Below are positions 31,135-36,744 of a stretch of DNA of 36,744 nt, piece by piece. The notes beneath the pieces are model-generated. The model was not told where the DNA came from. It was given only the letters and a program-made list of their open reading frames with translations, and searched no databases. The stretch comes from CAYYAQ01 sp964469555. Its GTDB lineage: Bacteria; Planctomycetota; UBA1135; UBA2386. Made by a program: the position numbers and the translations under genes. The stretch's first letter is position 1. Each line of letters starts with the position of its first letter. The stretch is taken from the NCBI GenBank assembly GCA_964469555.1, contig CAYYAQ010000040.1:1-36744 (forward strand), given 5' to 3'.

Positions 31135-32054
31135 TGATCGGCATCACGGCAACCGCGCTCGGCGCGATCCTCCTCGCCGTCACCGGCGCGCCGCCACACG
31201 ACGGGCCCGCAGTTCGCATCAAGGCACTCACAAAGCGCATGGCCACGGTCGGTCGGACCGCGGAGCGACTGTTCCAACGCTCGATGTGCTACGCGGAGCT
31301 ACGCCAATACCGCTCGGCACTCGACGACCTTCACGGCGCGATCGAACTCGACCCCGCCCATGAGCGGGCACTCGTCGAGCACGTGCGGGTTCTCGTCGCG
31401 TTGCAGAAGCCCGACGACGCCCTCGCGAGCGCGCGGAAGGCGCGACCACTGCTGCGCACGCCCGCGTTCCGCGCGCGACTCTCCCGCGTCGAAGCCGACC
31501 TTCTCACCGCTCGAAAACACTACGGGTTGGCCATCGCGCACCTCGACGCTGCACTGCGCCACGTGCCGAACCAACCCGGTGTCATCCTGCACCGTAGCAT
31601 TCTCCGCGGACTGCTCGGTCAGCGGGACCTGCGCATACGCGAATTGGAGACGCTCGTCGACGAGCCCTCGGCCTGCGGGCAGAGCCCGATCGTCGAGGCC
31701 GCCTGGGTCGACGCGCTCATCGACGCGGGTCGGTTCGAACGCGCTCGCAAGGTCGTCGAGACTCGACTGCGTGAGTCAAGATTCCAGAGCGCGTGGCTGC
31801 TACGGCGGGCGCGGATCCACATGGGCATGGGCCACCGCAAGCTCGCGGAGGCCGACCTGATGTCGGCTCTGCGTGAGTTGACATCACGCATTCGACCGGA
31901 GAGCCCGGACCTGCTCCTCGTCGCAGACCGCGCCGCGGCGCTGCACCTTCTCGGTCGTGAAAAGGCCTCGCGCAGCGACCAGAGACTGCTACGCGCCAAG
32001 CACTACCCGACGCTTCTTCAGCTCCGGCTCCAACTCATCGTCAGAGGGTCTTGA
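31134..32054 (+). CDS. Exported tetratricopeptide-repeat protein
   Basis: 306 residues. The start ATG 31134-31136 shares its A with the stop of the phosphatase gene (TGATG), so the two are translationally coupled. A short hydrophobic N-terminus (ITATALGAILLAVTGAP) may export it. TPR units are visible: LFQRSMCYAELRQYRSALDD followed by LHGAIELDPAHERAL, ALVALQKPDDALASARKARP, ARKHYGLAIAHLDAALRHVP, and weaker units after them. TPR proteins bind partners; coupling suggests it works with the phosphatase, but that is inference. Its 3' end overlaps the convergent DUF1080 gene by 14 nt. Confidence 0.82.
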   Translation: MIGITATALGAILLAVTGAPPHDGPAVRIKALTKRMATVGRTAERLFQRSMCYAELRQYRSALDDLHGAIELDPAHERALVEHVRVLVALQKPDDALASARKARPLLRTPAFRARLSRVEADLLTARKHYGLAIAHLDAALRHVPNQPGVILHRSILRGLLGQRDLRIRELETLVDEPSACGQSPIVEAAWVDALIDAGRFERARKVVETRLRESRFQSAWLLRRARIHMGMGHRKLAEADLMSALRELTSRIRPESPDLLLVADRAAALHLLGREKASRSDQRLLRAKHYPTLLQLRLQLIVRGS

Positions 32055-33396
32055 TGCGGACGTTCCGGAACTCGACGGGATCGCCGTGGCCAGCGAAACC
32101 GAAGTGGCCCTTCTTGCGGTCCCTGCCGCGGAACTTGTCCTTCTTGGTCATGTACTGCGCGTCTTTCAGGATGTCTGCGTCGACGATCACGTAGCCGTTG
32201 AGCTCGACCCTGATCCGCGAACCCTTGACGGTCACTTCCTGGAAGTTCCACGTGCCGGGCGCGCGCAAGAATCCGCGACGCGCGGCGACCTGGCCGTAGA
32301 CGGAGCCGTGGTACTGCTGCGGACGCAGCCCACCGAACTTCTTCGCCGTGTTATCGAGCACCTGCAACTCGCACATGCCGACATACGCGGTATCACCCTT
32401 GCCCGGGTAGCGAATCGCCAGGCCGTTGTTGCCACCCTTCGGAAGCTTGATCTCGACCCGCGCGATGAAGTCTCCGTACTCGGCTGCGGTGAAGATCGTG
32501 CCGCCCTTGCCCTTCTTGCAACGCAGCGAGCTGGCCTCCGTGATCTCGTAGTTCTTCGTGGGACCCTTCCAGCCCTTCCAGTCCTTGCCATTGAAGATCG
32601 GCTTGAACTTCGAGTCCGTCTGGCCAAATCCACCCTTCGCGAGGATCTGGTTCGCTTCATCCGCGCCGATCTCCCGGAGGAAGATGTTCCTCCAGCTGAT
32701 CGGACCACCGTGGGTCTGCAACTGGATCGGACCGGTCTTGGGCAGGTTCTTCTTCCGTTGGCCTTTCTGCTTGAAGAAGTTCTGGAATCGCGCGTGGTCG
32801 ACGACGAGCTTGCCGTTCAGGAACACGGTGACACGCTCGCCCACGACGATGATGCGGAACCGATTCCACTCGCCGAAAGGCTTGTCAGCCATCACCAGCG
32901 GGTCCTTGCCTGGCGCGCCCTTCGCGTTGTTCCACAACCCGCCCGAACCCTTGTTCGCGCCGATCTTCCACTTGCCCTTCTCGGTGTGATCCCAGATCTG
33001 CACCTGCGGAATACCACGCAGGTAGATCCCGCTGTCCGCCCGCGCGACGGTCTTGTAGTCCACGTGAAATTCGAAGTCGCCGTAGTTCTTCCGCGTCGTG
33101 AGGAACAGTCCCTTCCCGTCGTTGACGAGAACCCCCTTCTCCATCCGCCAGTGCTGGTGGATGTTCTTCTGGCTGCCGTCGACCTTCTTCTTCAGCGCCG
33201 CGTCGTCGAGCGCCATGTACTTCTCGGGATCCTCGGTCTTGGCTCCCCACCATCCAGCCAGGTCCTTGCCATTCAGGAGATTCGTGAATCCCTGCGGCGC
33301 CTGAGTCACGCCTTGCGCGGAAACACAGGACACGAACAGGACGGAGACACCAATCGCTGCGACGACGGGTTTGGCGATCGGGAAAGAGTGACTCAT
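32041..33396 (-). CDS. Secreted protein with two DUF1080 (3-keto-disaccharide hydrolase) domains
   Basis: 451 residues from ATG 33394-33396 (an upstream ATG at 33429 overlaps the promoter and is rejected). Signal peptide: VVAAIGVSVLFVSCVSAQ. Domain 1 (about 30-245) has FTNLLNGKDLAGWWG, YGDFEFHVDYKT, DSGIYLRGIPQVQIWD, and PFGEWNRFRIIVVGERVTVF. Domain 2 (about 265-451) has FKPIFNGKDWKGWKG, YGDFIARVEIKLPKGGNNGL, CELQVLDNTAKKFG and GTWNFQEVTVKGSRI, ending VEFRNVRIKTL. DUF1080 members tested in Bacteroides and others cleave 3-keto-glycosides. Two domains in one chain is common in planctomycetes. A GAGG sequence lies 7 nt before the start. Together with ThuA and epimerase genes nearby it fits 3-keto-sugar use. 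Confidence 0.92.
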   Translation of the reverse strand: MSHSFPIAKPVVAAIGVSVLFVSCVSAQGVTQAPQGFTNLLNGKDLAGWWGAKTEDPEKYMALDDAALKKKVDGSQKNIHQHWRMEKGVLVNDGKGLFLTTRKNYGDFEFHVDYKTVARADSGIYLRGIPQVQIWDHTEKGKWKIGANKGSGGLWNNAKGAPGKDPLVMADKPFGEWNRFRIIVVGERVTVFLNGKLVVDHARFQNFFKQKGQRKKNLPKTGPIQLQTHGGPISWRNIFLREIGADEANQILAKGGFGQTDSKFKPIFNGKDWKGWKGPTKNYEITEASSLRCKKGKGGTIFTAAEYGDFIARVEIKLPKGGNNGLAIRYPGKGDTAYVGMCELQVLDNTAKKFGGLRPQQYHGSVYGQVAARRGFLRAPGTWNFQEVTVKGSRIRVELNGYVIVDADILKDAQYMTKKDKFRGRDRKKGHFGFAGHGDPVEFRNVRIKTL

Positions 33397-33425
33397 GAGG
33401 TTGCCTCGACGAGGGTGATGCAGGC

Positions 33426-33438
33426 GCATACCTTACCC
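33426..33438 (-). promoter_or_regulatory. Promoter-like 13-mer GGGTAAGGTATGC
   Basis: On the minus strand this is identical to the copy at 18746-18758. Its TAAGGT core would start a leader of about 25 nt for the DUF1080 gene. Confidence 0.45.
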
Positions 33439-33462
33439 AGATCCCACGCCGATGATCCACGT

Positions 33463-33760
33463 ATGATGACGCCACCGATGAAGGAATACTGGATCGACGT
33501 TTCCGGCGGGTGGTTCGTGATGGGAGGTGGCCCAATCGCGTGCGAGAACCCCGCGCATCGCGTCTTCGTCGACCCGTTTCGGCTCGCCCGTACTCCTGTG
33601 ACACAATCGGAGTACAACTCGTTTGTGCGCAAGACAGGTCACGACGTCGCACAGTCCTCCGCGAGCGTTCCTTCCGACGAGCCGCCTGAGTCACTCGCCG
33701 ACTACGACGGACGCTGGCACGACGACTTCCTGTACCTCACCGGTCGTCGACTCGCAGATT
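33463..33760 (+). pseudogene. N-terminal remnant of a formylglycine-generating-enzyme/sulfatase-modifying-factor protein
   Basis: From ATG 33463 (or 33466, 33478) the frame reads YWIDVSGGWFVMGGGP, ENPAHRVFVDPFRLARTPVT and QSEYNSFVRKTGHDVA, the diagnostic start of FGE-sulfatase domains (GGxFxMG, ExPxHxVxxxxFxxxxxxVTxxxYxxF). Homology fades after about residue 75 (YDGRWHDDFLYL) and the sequence becomes the inverted C-terminus of the YdjM-like gene. The catalytic Cys region and most of the fold are missing. FGE proteins convert Cys to formylglycine in sulfatases; none is encoded in the window. Confidence 0.72.
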
Positions 33761-34815
33761 GCACCAACTCTCCCGCACACCCCAGGAGTAGCGCGCCGAG
33801 CCGAGAATCCACGCGCCCTCTTCGTCGAGTCGACCAGCAAACGAATGCCGCGCGAACCCCTGCCATGTTTCAAAAACGCGCGTCCCACGAAGTCGTTCGA
33901 GCCTGGGGGCCGACAGGTTGCGCCGTAGGCGCACACCGTTCTCGAACGCTCCGGAGAGCGCGTTCACGTCCGTTCGGAACAACTCGTCCGCCGTCTGCAC
34001 GATGATCCTGTTCGCCCACGGTATGCACAGACGCGGGACGCTGCTCGTCCGCTCGATCTTCCCGTCGAGGTCGAAGCGCTTCGAGAGTTCTTCGACGCCC
34101 CGCGCGTGGTTTGCGCGACCCATGAACAACATGAACACAAGGTAGAGCGCCACGAACGCCAGCGATATCCGCGCACACCGCGACCGCTGCCCCTCCAACG
34201 CGCCCGACGCGCGCAAGCCCAGAACGATCGTCCAGAGCCCGGCGAGGATCCAGCCCGCGTGGACCGGCGCCCGACCCCCGAAGTGGGCAAGGGCCACCGC
34301 GACGACGGTCGCGACCGCGAAGACGCACCACGCCCAGAAACCTGCACCGCGTCGCGCCCCCCCAAGGATCGCGCCGACACCGAACATTACCCATACCCAT
34401 GGATCCGCGACGAAGATCACATCGGCGTAGTACCACGTCCCGTCGAAGGGCAACCAGGGACGCATCCCGTAGCTCAGCAACACGTCGAGGAAGGCGTGCA
34501 TGAGGAGCCCGGTGTAGGACAGGACGAGGAAAGCCCTCAGCCGCACGTCATGACCCCGTCGGGTCGCGACCCACCAGAACAGCCACGCCAACAACGGTCC
34601 GGCGATGGCGAGCCCGCGATGGCGAGCCCGAGGACGGAGTGCGTGATGCCGTGGTGCCAGCGAAGGTAGGTCTGCTGATCCAGGAGGATCGAGATGCCAT
34701 CGACGTCCGGAAAGTTCGCAGCGGTCACGAGCAACGCCGTCGCCCATGGCCCGTGTCGATCCGGCCCCAACCTGGCGAGGACGAGACCACTGAGGGTGTG
34801 TGCGGCGTTTTCCAT
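33737..34815 (-). pseudogene. YdjM/DUF457-like membrane-bound metal-dependent hydrolase, frameshifted
   Basis: From ATG 34813-34815 the first frame reads MENAAHTLSGLVLARLG, LLVTAANFPDVDGISILL and YLRWHHGITHSVLGLAIAG: the family N-terminus with His and Asp ligands and the HxxxTHS motif. At 34602-34629 a perfect 14-bp tandem duplication shifts the frame; the rest resumes in another frame with LAIAGPLLAWLFWWVA, AFLVLSYTGLLMHAFLDVL (His/Asp), LPFDGTWYYADVIFV and DPWVWVMFGVG, followed by more membrane helices. Removing one repeat copy restores a single 354-residue protein. YdjM-like proteins are inner-membrane putative hydrolases, one being LexA-regulated. As read the gene gives a short product; it may be phase variable, newly broken, or a sequence error. 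Its 3' end abuts the FGE remnant. Confidence 0.85.
34602..34629. repeat. 14-bp perfect tandem duplication inside the YdjM-like gene
   Basis: GCGATGGCGAGCCC occurs twice in tandem (34602-34615 and 34616-34629). Because 14 is not a multiple of three it shifts the reading frame at exactly the point where the two halves of the gene change frame. Confidence 0.95.
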
Positions 34816-34838
34816 GCGCGCGGCGCAGAGCGCGCGTA

Positions 34839-35192
34839 TTAGACCGCCTTCTCCACGAGTTCGCCAAGGAACGCGCGGCGAAGCCCGCGCCACAGGTGGA
34901 TCCACCGACTCTCGGCCTCGTTCGCCGCGGCGATCCGCTCGAGGATCGTGCGGATCTCCTGACGACTCCGGATTCGTGGCGACGGATCACCGGGTCCTCG
35001 CGGAAGCTGCGGCGCGGTATCCAGTGGATGGACTACGACGTCCAGGCCGTCGCCGTACGCCGAGACGACGAACGACAGCACCTTCGCCTGGATCTGCCAG
35101 TAGCACGCCCGTGGATCGTCGGGATGCTCCTGTAGTCGGCGCAGCGCCGCCTCGAGCCTCTCTCGTCGGGTCATTCGTGCACGCCCAAGCAT
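34839..35192 (-). CDS. Small unknown protein
   Basis: 117 residues from ATG 35190-35192; a second ATG at 35174 gives 111. The sequence is helical and charged at the start (MTRRERLEAALRRLQEHPDD), then has a mixed segment (IQAKVLSFVVSAYGDGLDVV) and a helical end (EIRTILERIAAANEAESRW, WRGLRRAFLGELVEKAV). No signal peptide or membrane segment is seen, so it is probably cytoplasmic. No family is recognised. It lies 23 nt upstream of the YdjM-like start on the same strand and may be co-transcribed. A TATCAT hexamer ends 6 nt before the ATG. Confidence 0.6.
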   Translation of the reverse strand: MLGRARMTRRERLEAALRRLQEHPDDPRACYWQIQAKVLSFVVSAYGDGLDVVVHPLDTAPQLPRGPGDPSPRIRSRQEIRTILERIAAANEAESRWIHLWRGLRRAFLGELVEKAV

Positions 35193-35198
35193 ATCGGG

Positions 35199-35204
35199 AT
35201 GATA
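35199..35204 (-). promoter_or_regulatory. -10-like hexamer TATCAT before the 35192 gene
   Basis: On the minus strand TATCAT ends 6 nt before the ATG at 35192, again predicting a leaderless transcript. The 113-nt gap 35193-35305 holds nothing else recognised. Confidence 0.4.
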
Positions 35205-35305
35205 TCGGACGATGGTGGGATCCTGGGTTGGTTCTGGCGGAGATCCCTCGAGACCCTTCAAGCGACGGTTGTGAGCCGGGTTTGTGAGGCTCCCGGGATC
35301 GACCG

Positions 35306-36148
35306 CTAGTCGCTCGCCAGCGACCGCATGAACGGCAACGCTCTCCGCGCGACATCCTCCCGCGTCGTGAACACATCGCGGTGCACGTTCGCGGCGTAGC
35401 GCATCACTTCGACCTGCGTGCTGAACGCCTCGGCTGTGAACCAACCGTCGTATCCCGACGCACGGATACCCTGCTTCACCGCCTCCCAGTCGACGAGCCC
35501 TTCGCCCAGCGTGCCGCGATGGCTCTCGCTAAGATGCAGGTGACAAAGATATGGGGCCGCGATCTCGAACGCCTCGGCGTGGCTGTTCTCTTCGAGGTGC
35601 GCGTGGTGCGTGTCATAGTGGATGCCGACCCGCGGGTGGTTGGCGAGTTCGCAGACGCGGCGGGCGTGCTCCGTCGTGTTGATCAACACGATCTCGAAAC
35701 GGTTGAGCACTTCGAGACACAGCGTCACGTCGGCGGCCTCCGCGTCGATCGCTGCCGTCGCCAACGTCTCGGCGGAACGCTTGCGGTCATCGTCCGTGAT
35801 CCTCTCATCGGGGAAGTGCTTGTGCGCGGCGTACAACGGCCCGGCGAGGAGCTTCGCGCCGAGTTCATGCGCGCACTCGATCCGCGACCGCAGCCGCTCG
35901 AGGCCGGCCTGGCGGATCTTCGGATCCGGGCTAGACGGATCCGCGTCGGGCATGGCCATCGCGAGCGCCGTCACCTCGAGACCGTGGTCGCGGACCTTCT
36001 GCGCCATGTCCACGTAGTGCGACACCTCCCCATCGCCGACGGGGATCTCGATACCGTCGTAGCCGATCTCCTTCATCAACTCGAACAGAGGCAGATGTTC
36101 GTCGGTGACGTAGGTCGTCCAGAACAGGAAATTGAAACCGAACTTCAT
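35306..36148 (-). CDS. Sugar epimerase/isomerase, D-tagatose/D-psicose 3-epimerase-like TIM barrel
   Basis: 280 residues, cytoplasmic, no signal peptide. The xylose-isomerase-like (AP_endonuc_2) barrel has the ketose 3-epimerase landmarks: LEVLNRFE with Glu146 and Glu152, HYDTHHAHLEE with Asp179, LCHLHLSESHRGTLGEG with His203 or His205, and FTAEAFS with Glu240. Glu146, Asp179, one His and Glu240 fit the metal site; RGTLGEG matches the substrate loop of 3-epimerases. They interconvert ketoses at C3. Its ATG overlaps the stop of the ThuA-type gene by 4 nt (ATGA), so the two are translationally coupled. The exact sugar is not readable; a keto-sugar role is plausible from the context. Confidence 0.9.
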   Translation of the reverse strand: MKFGFNFLFWTTYVTDEHLPLFELMKEIGYDGIEIPVGDGEVSHYVDMAQKVRDHGLEVTALAMAMPDADPSSPDPKIRQAGLERLRSRIECAHELGAKLLAGPLYAAHKHFPDERITDDDRKRSAETLATAAIDAEAADVTLCLEVLNRFEIVLINTTEHARRVCELANHPRVGIHYDTHHAHLEENSHAEAFEIAAPYLCHLHLSESHRGTLGEGLVDWEAVKQGIRASGYDGWFTAEAFSTQVEVMRYAANVHRDVFTTREDVARRALPFMRSLASD

Positions 36149-36744
36149 GAGCCCTGCTTCTTCTTGTTCTTCTTCTTGCGGTTCTTCTTCGCGCCAGGCT
36201 TCGCGTAGTCCTGATTCGCTTCGAGTTCAGCCTGCGTGGGCGTGGCCGTGACGATGCCGTCCTTCGGGATCTCGATCTTCGCCGTCCACGCGATCGCGTT
36301 GAGCACCGTTTTGCGGAAGTTGTCGTCCATGAAATTCCAGTGTCGATGCAAACCGGTGAAACCGAAACCACGGCCTCCGTCCCTGCGATTGACCGCCCAC
36401 GCGAGGTGCTGCGGGATGCGCTCTTTGACTGCCTTGCGCACGGCTGGGTTGCCGCTGTGCGCACCGTCTTTGCGCTTCATGGTCGACGGCGGCGCGACCG
36501 CAGACAGAATCGGCGTCACGCCCTCCATCTTCGGCCGGAACCGCATGTGGAAGTACCACTCGTCGTTCGCCATGAACGGCTTGACCCCGCGCGTGATCGG
36601 GTGCTTCGGCATCACGGTGAACTTCGCGTCCCAGTGCGGATTGACCGACCAAAACCGTTCGAAGTGCCCACCGATCCACTCGATGAACATCTCGCTCGGC
36701 CGACCTTTGACTGTCTCGACGCCGTAGTGCAGGAACGCCGCGCC
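36145..36744 (-). CDS. ThuA-like protein (5' end beyond the window)
   Basis: The frame is open to the window edge. Visible residues include AAFLHYGVETVKGRPSEMF, EWIGGHFERFWSVNPHWDAK, HPITRGVKPFMANDEWYFHM, and GGRGFGFTGLHRHWNFMDD, all typical of planctomycete ThuA domains (GAxxxLH, WSVNPHW, HPITRGV, EWY, GFTGxHxHxN). The end is a Lys-rich tail (KKNRKKKNKKKQGS) like that of the 19075 protein. ThuA proteins are linked to trehalose and 3-keto-glycoside metabolism. It overlaps the epimerase start by 4 nt, so both proteins likely act in one pathway. Whether it is exported cannot be seen. Confidence 0.88.
   Translation of the reverse strand, partial: GAAFLHYGVETVKGRPSEMFIEWIGGHFERFWSVNPHWDAKFTVMPKHPITRGVKPFMANDEWYFHMRFRPKMEGVTPILSAVAPPSTMKRKDGAHSGNPAVRKAVKERIPQHLAWAVNRRDGGRGFGFTGLHRHWNFMDDNFRKTVLNAIAWTAKIEIPKDGIVTATPTQAELEANQDYAKPGAKKNRKKKNKKKQGS

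Noticed and set aside
31957..34005. Plus-strand open frame of 682 codons through the DUF1080 region
   Set aside because: Only its end (from 33463) is meaningful, as the FGE remnant. The rest is antisense to DUF1080.
1..36744. CRISPR arrays, tRNA genes, IS elements or phage genes
   Set aside because: No repeat-spacer pattern, cloverleaf, transposase or integrase motif was seen on reading both strands. A tRNAscan-SE and ISfinder run would confirm this.

Overview
This is a GC-rich bacterial window with many secreted proteins. I read it as a metagenome-derived scaffold from the Planctomycetota or a close relative. The grounds are a DUF1549 (planctomycete cytochrome-associated) remnant, two ThuA-type proteins, a tandem DUF1080 (3-keto-disaccharide hydrolase) protein, a CotH protein, an FGE-sulfatase-type remnant and many short signal peptides ending in AQ. 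Two runs of exactly 10 N (1004-1013 and 11588-11597) are scaffold gaps, and each splits a real gene. No tRNA, rRNA, CRISPR array, IS element or phage gene was seen.

Layout. 1-4385: the tail of an unknown gene, a membrane histidine kinase with degenerate ATP-binding motifs, and a divergent pair made of a PhnD-like periplasmic binding protein followed 4 nt later by a hybrid histidine kinase. 4653-8654: the most striking gene, a 1333-residue membrane protein joining two rhodanese domains, a YidC/Oxa1-like insertase core and a rifampicin-phosphotransferase/PEP-synthase-like dikinase. 8718-11653: a secreted unknown protein and a GH18 chitinase-like enzyme, convergent on a hairpin. 11853-15214: an Asp-box propeller lipoprotein, a DUF1549 pseudogene joined tail to tail with a sigma-factor remnant, an alkyltransferase-like protein, a DUF502 membrane protein and a DinB-family protein. 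15326-21970: a CotH-like kinase, a secreted alpha-helical unknown, a truncated SDR, a ThuA-like protein and a sialate O-acetylesterase-like protein. 21971-23024: gene remnants only. 23025-32054: a GH99-like/DUF5010 lipoprotein, peptide deformylase, an amidohydrolase, a zinc metallopeptidase, a small lipoprotein, and a multidomain phosphatase coupled to a TPR protein. 32041-36744: DUF1080 protein, FGE remnant, a frameshifted YdjM-like protein, a small unknown, and a translationally coupled ThuA/sugar-epimerase pair that runs off the edge.

How the genes fit together. Most intact genes encode exported enzymes for glycans or glycosides (GH18, GH99-like, sialate esterase, DUF1080, ThuA, sugar epimerase) or exported phosphatase and peptidase activities. 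This is an accessory degradative repertoire rather than a single operon. The kinase/PhnD pair looks like a sensing module with no transporter. Between the intact genes lie many truncated remnants, several of them meeting convergently. That means either repeated deletion in a decaying genome or assembly chimerism; read mapping would decide. Many genes have a TANNNT hexamer only 6-10 nt before the start codon, so leaderless mRNAs are probably common here.
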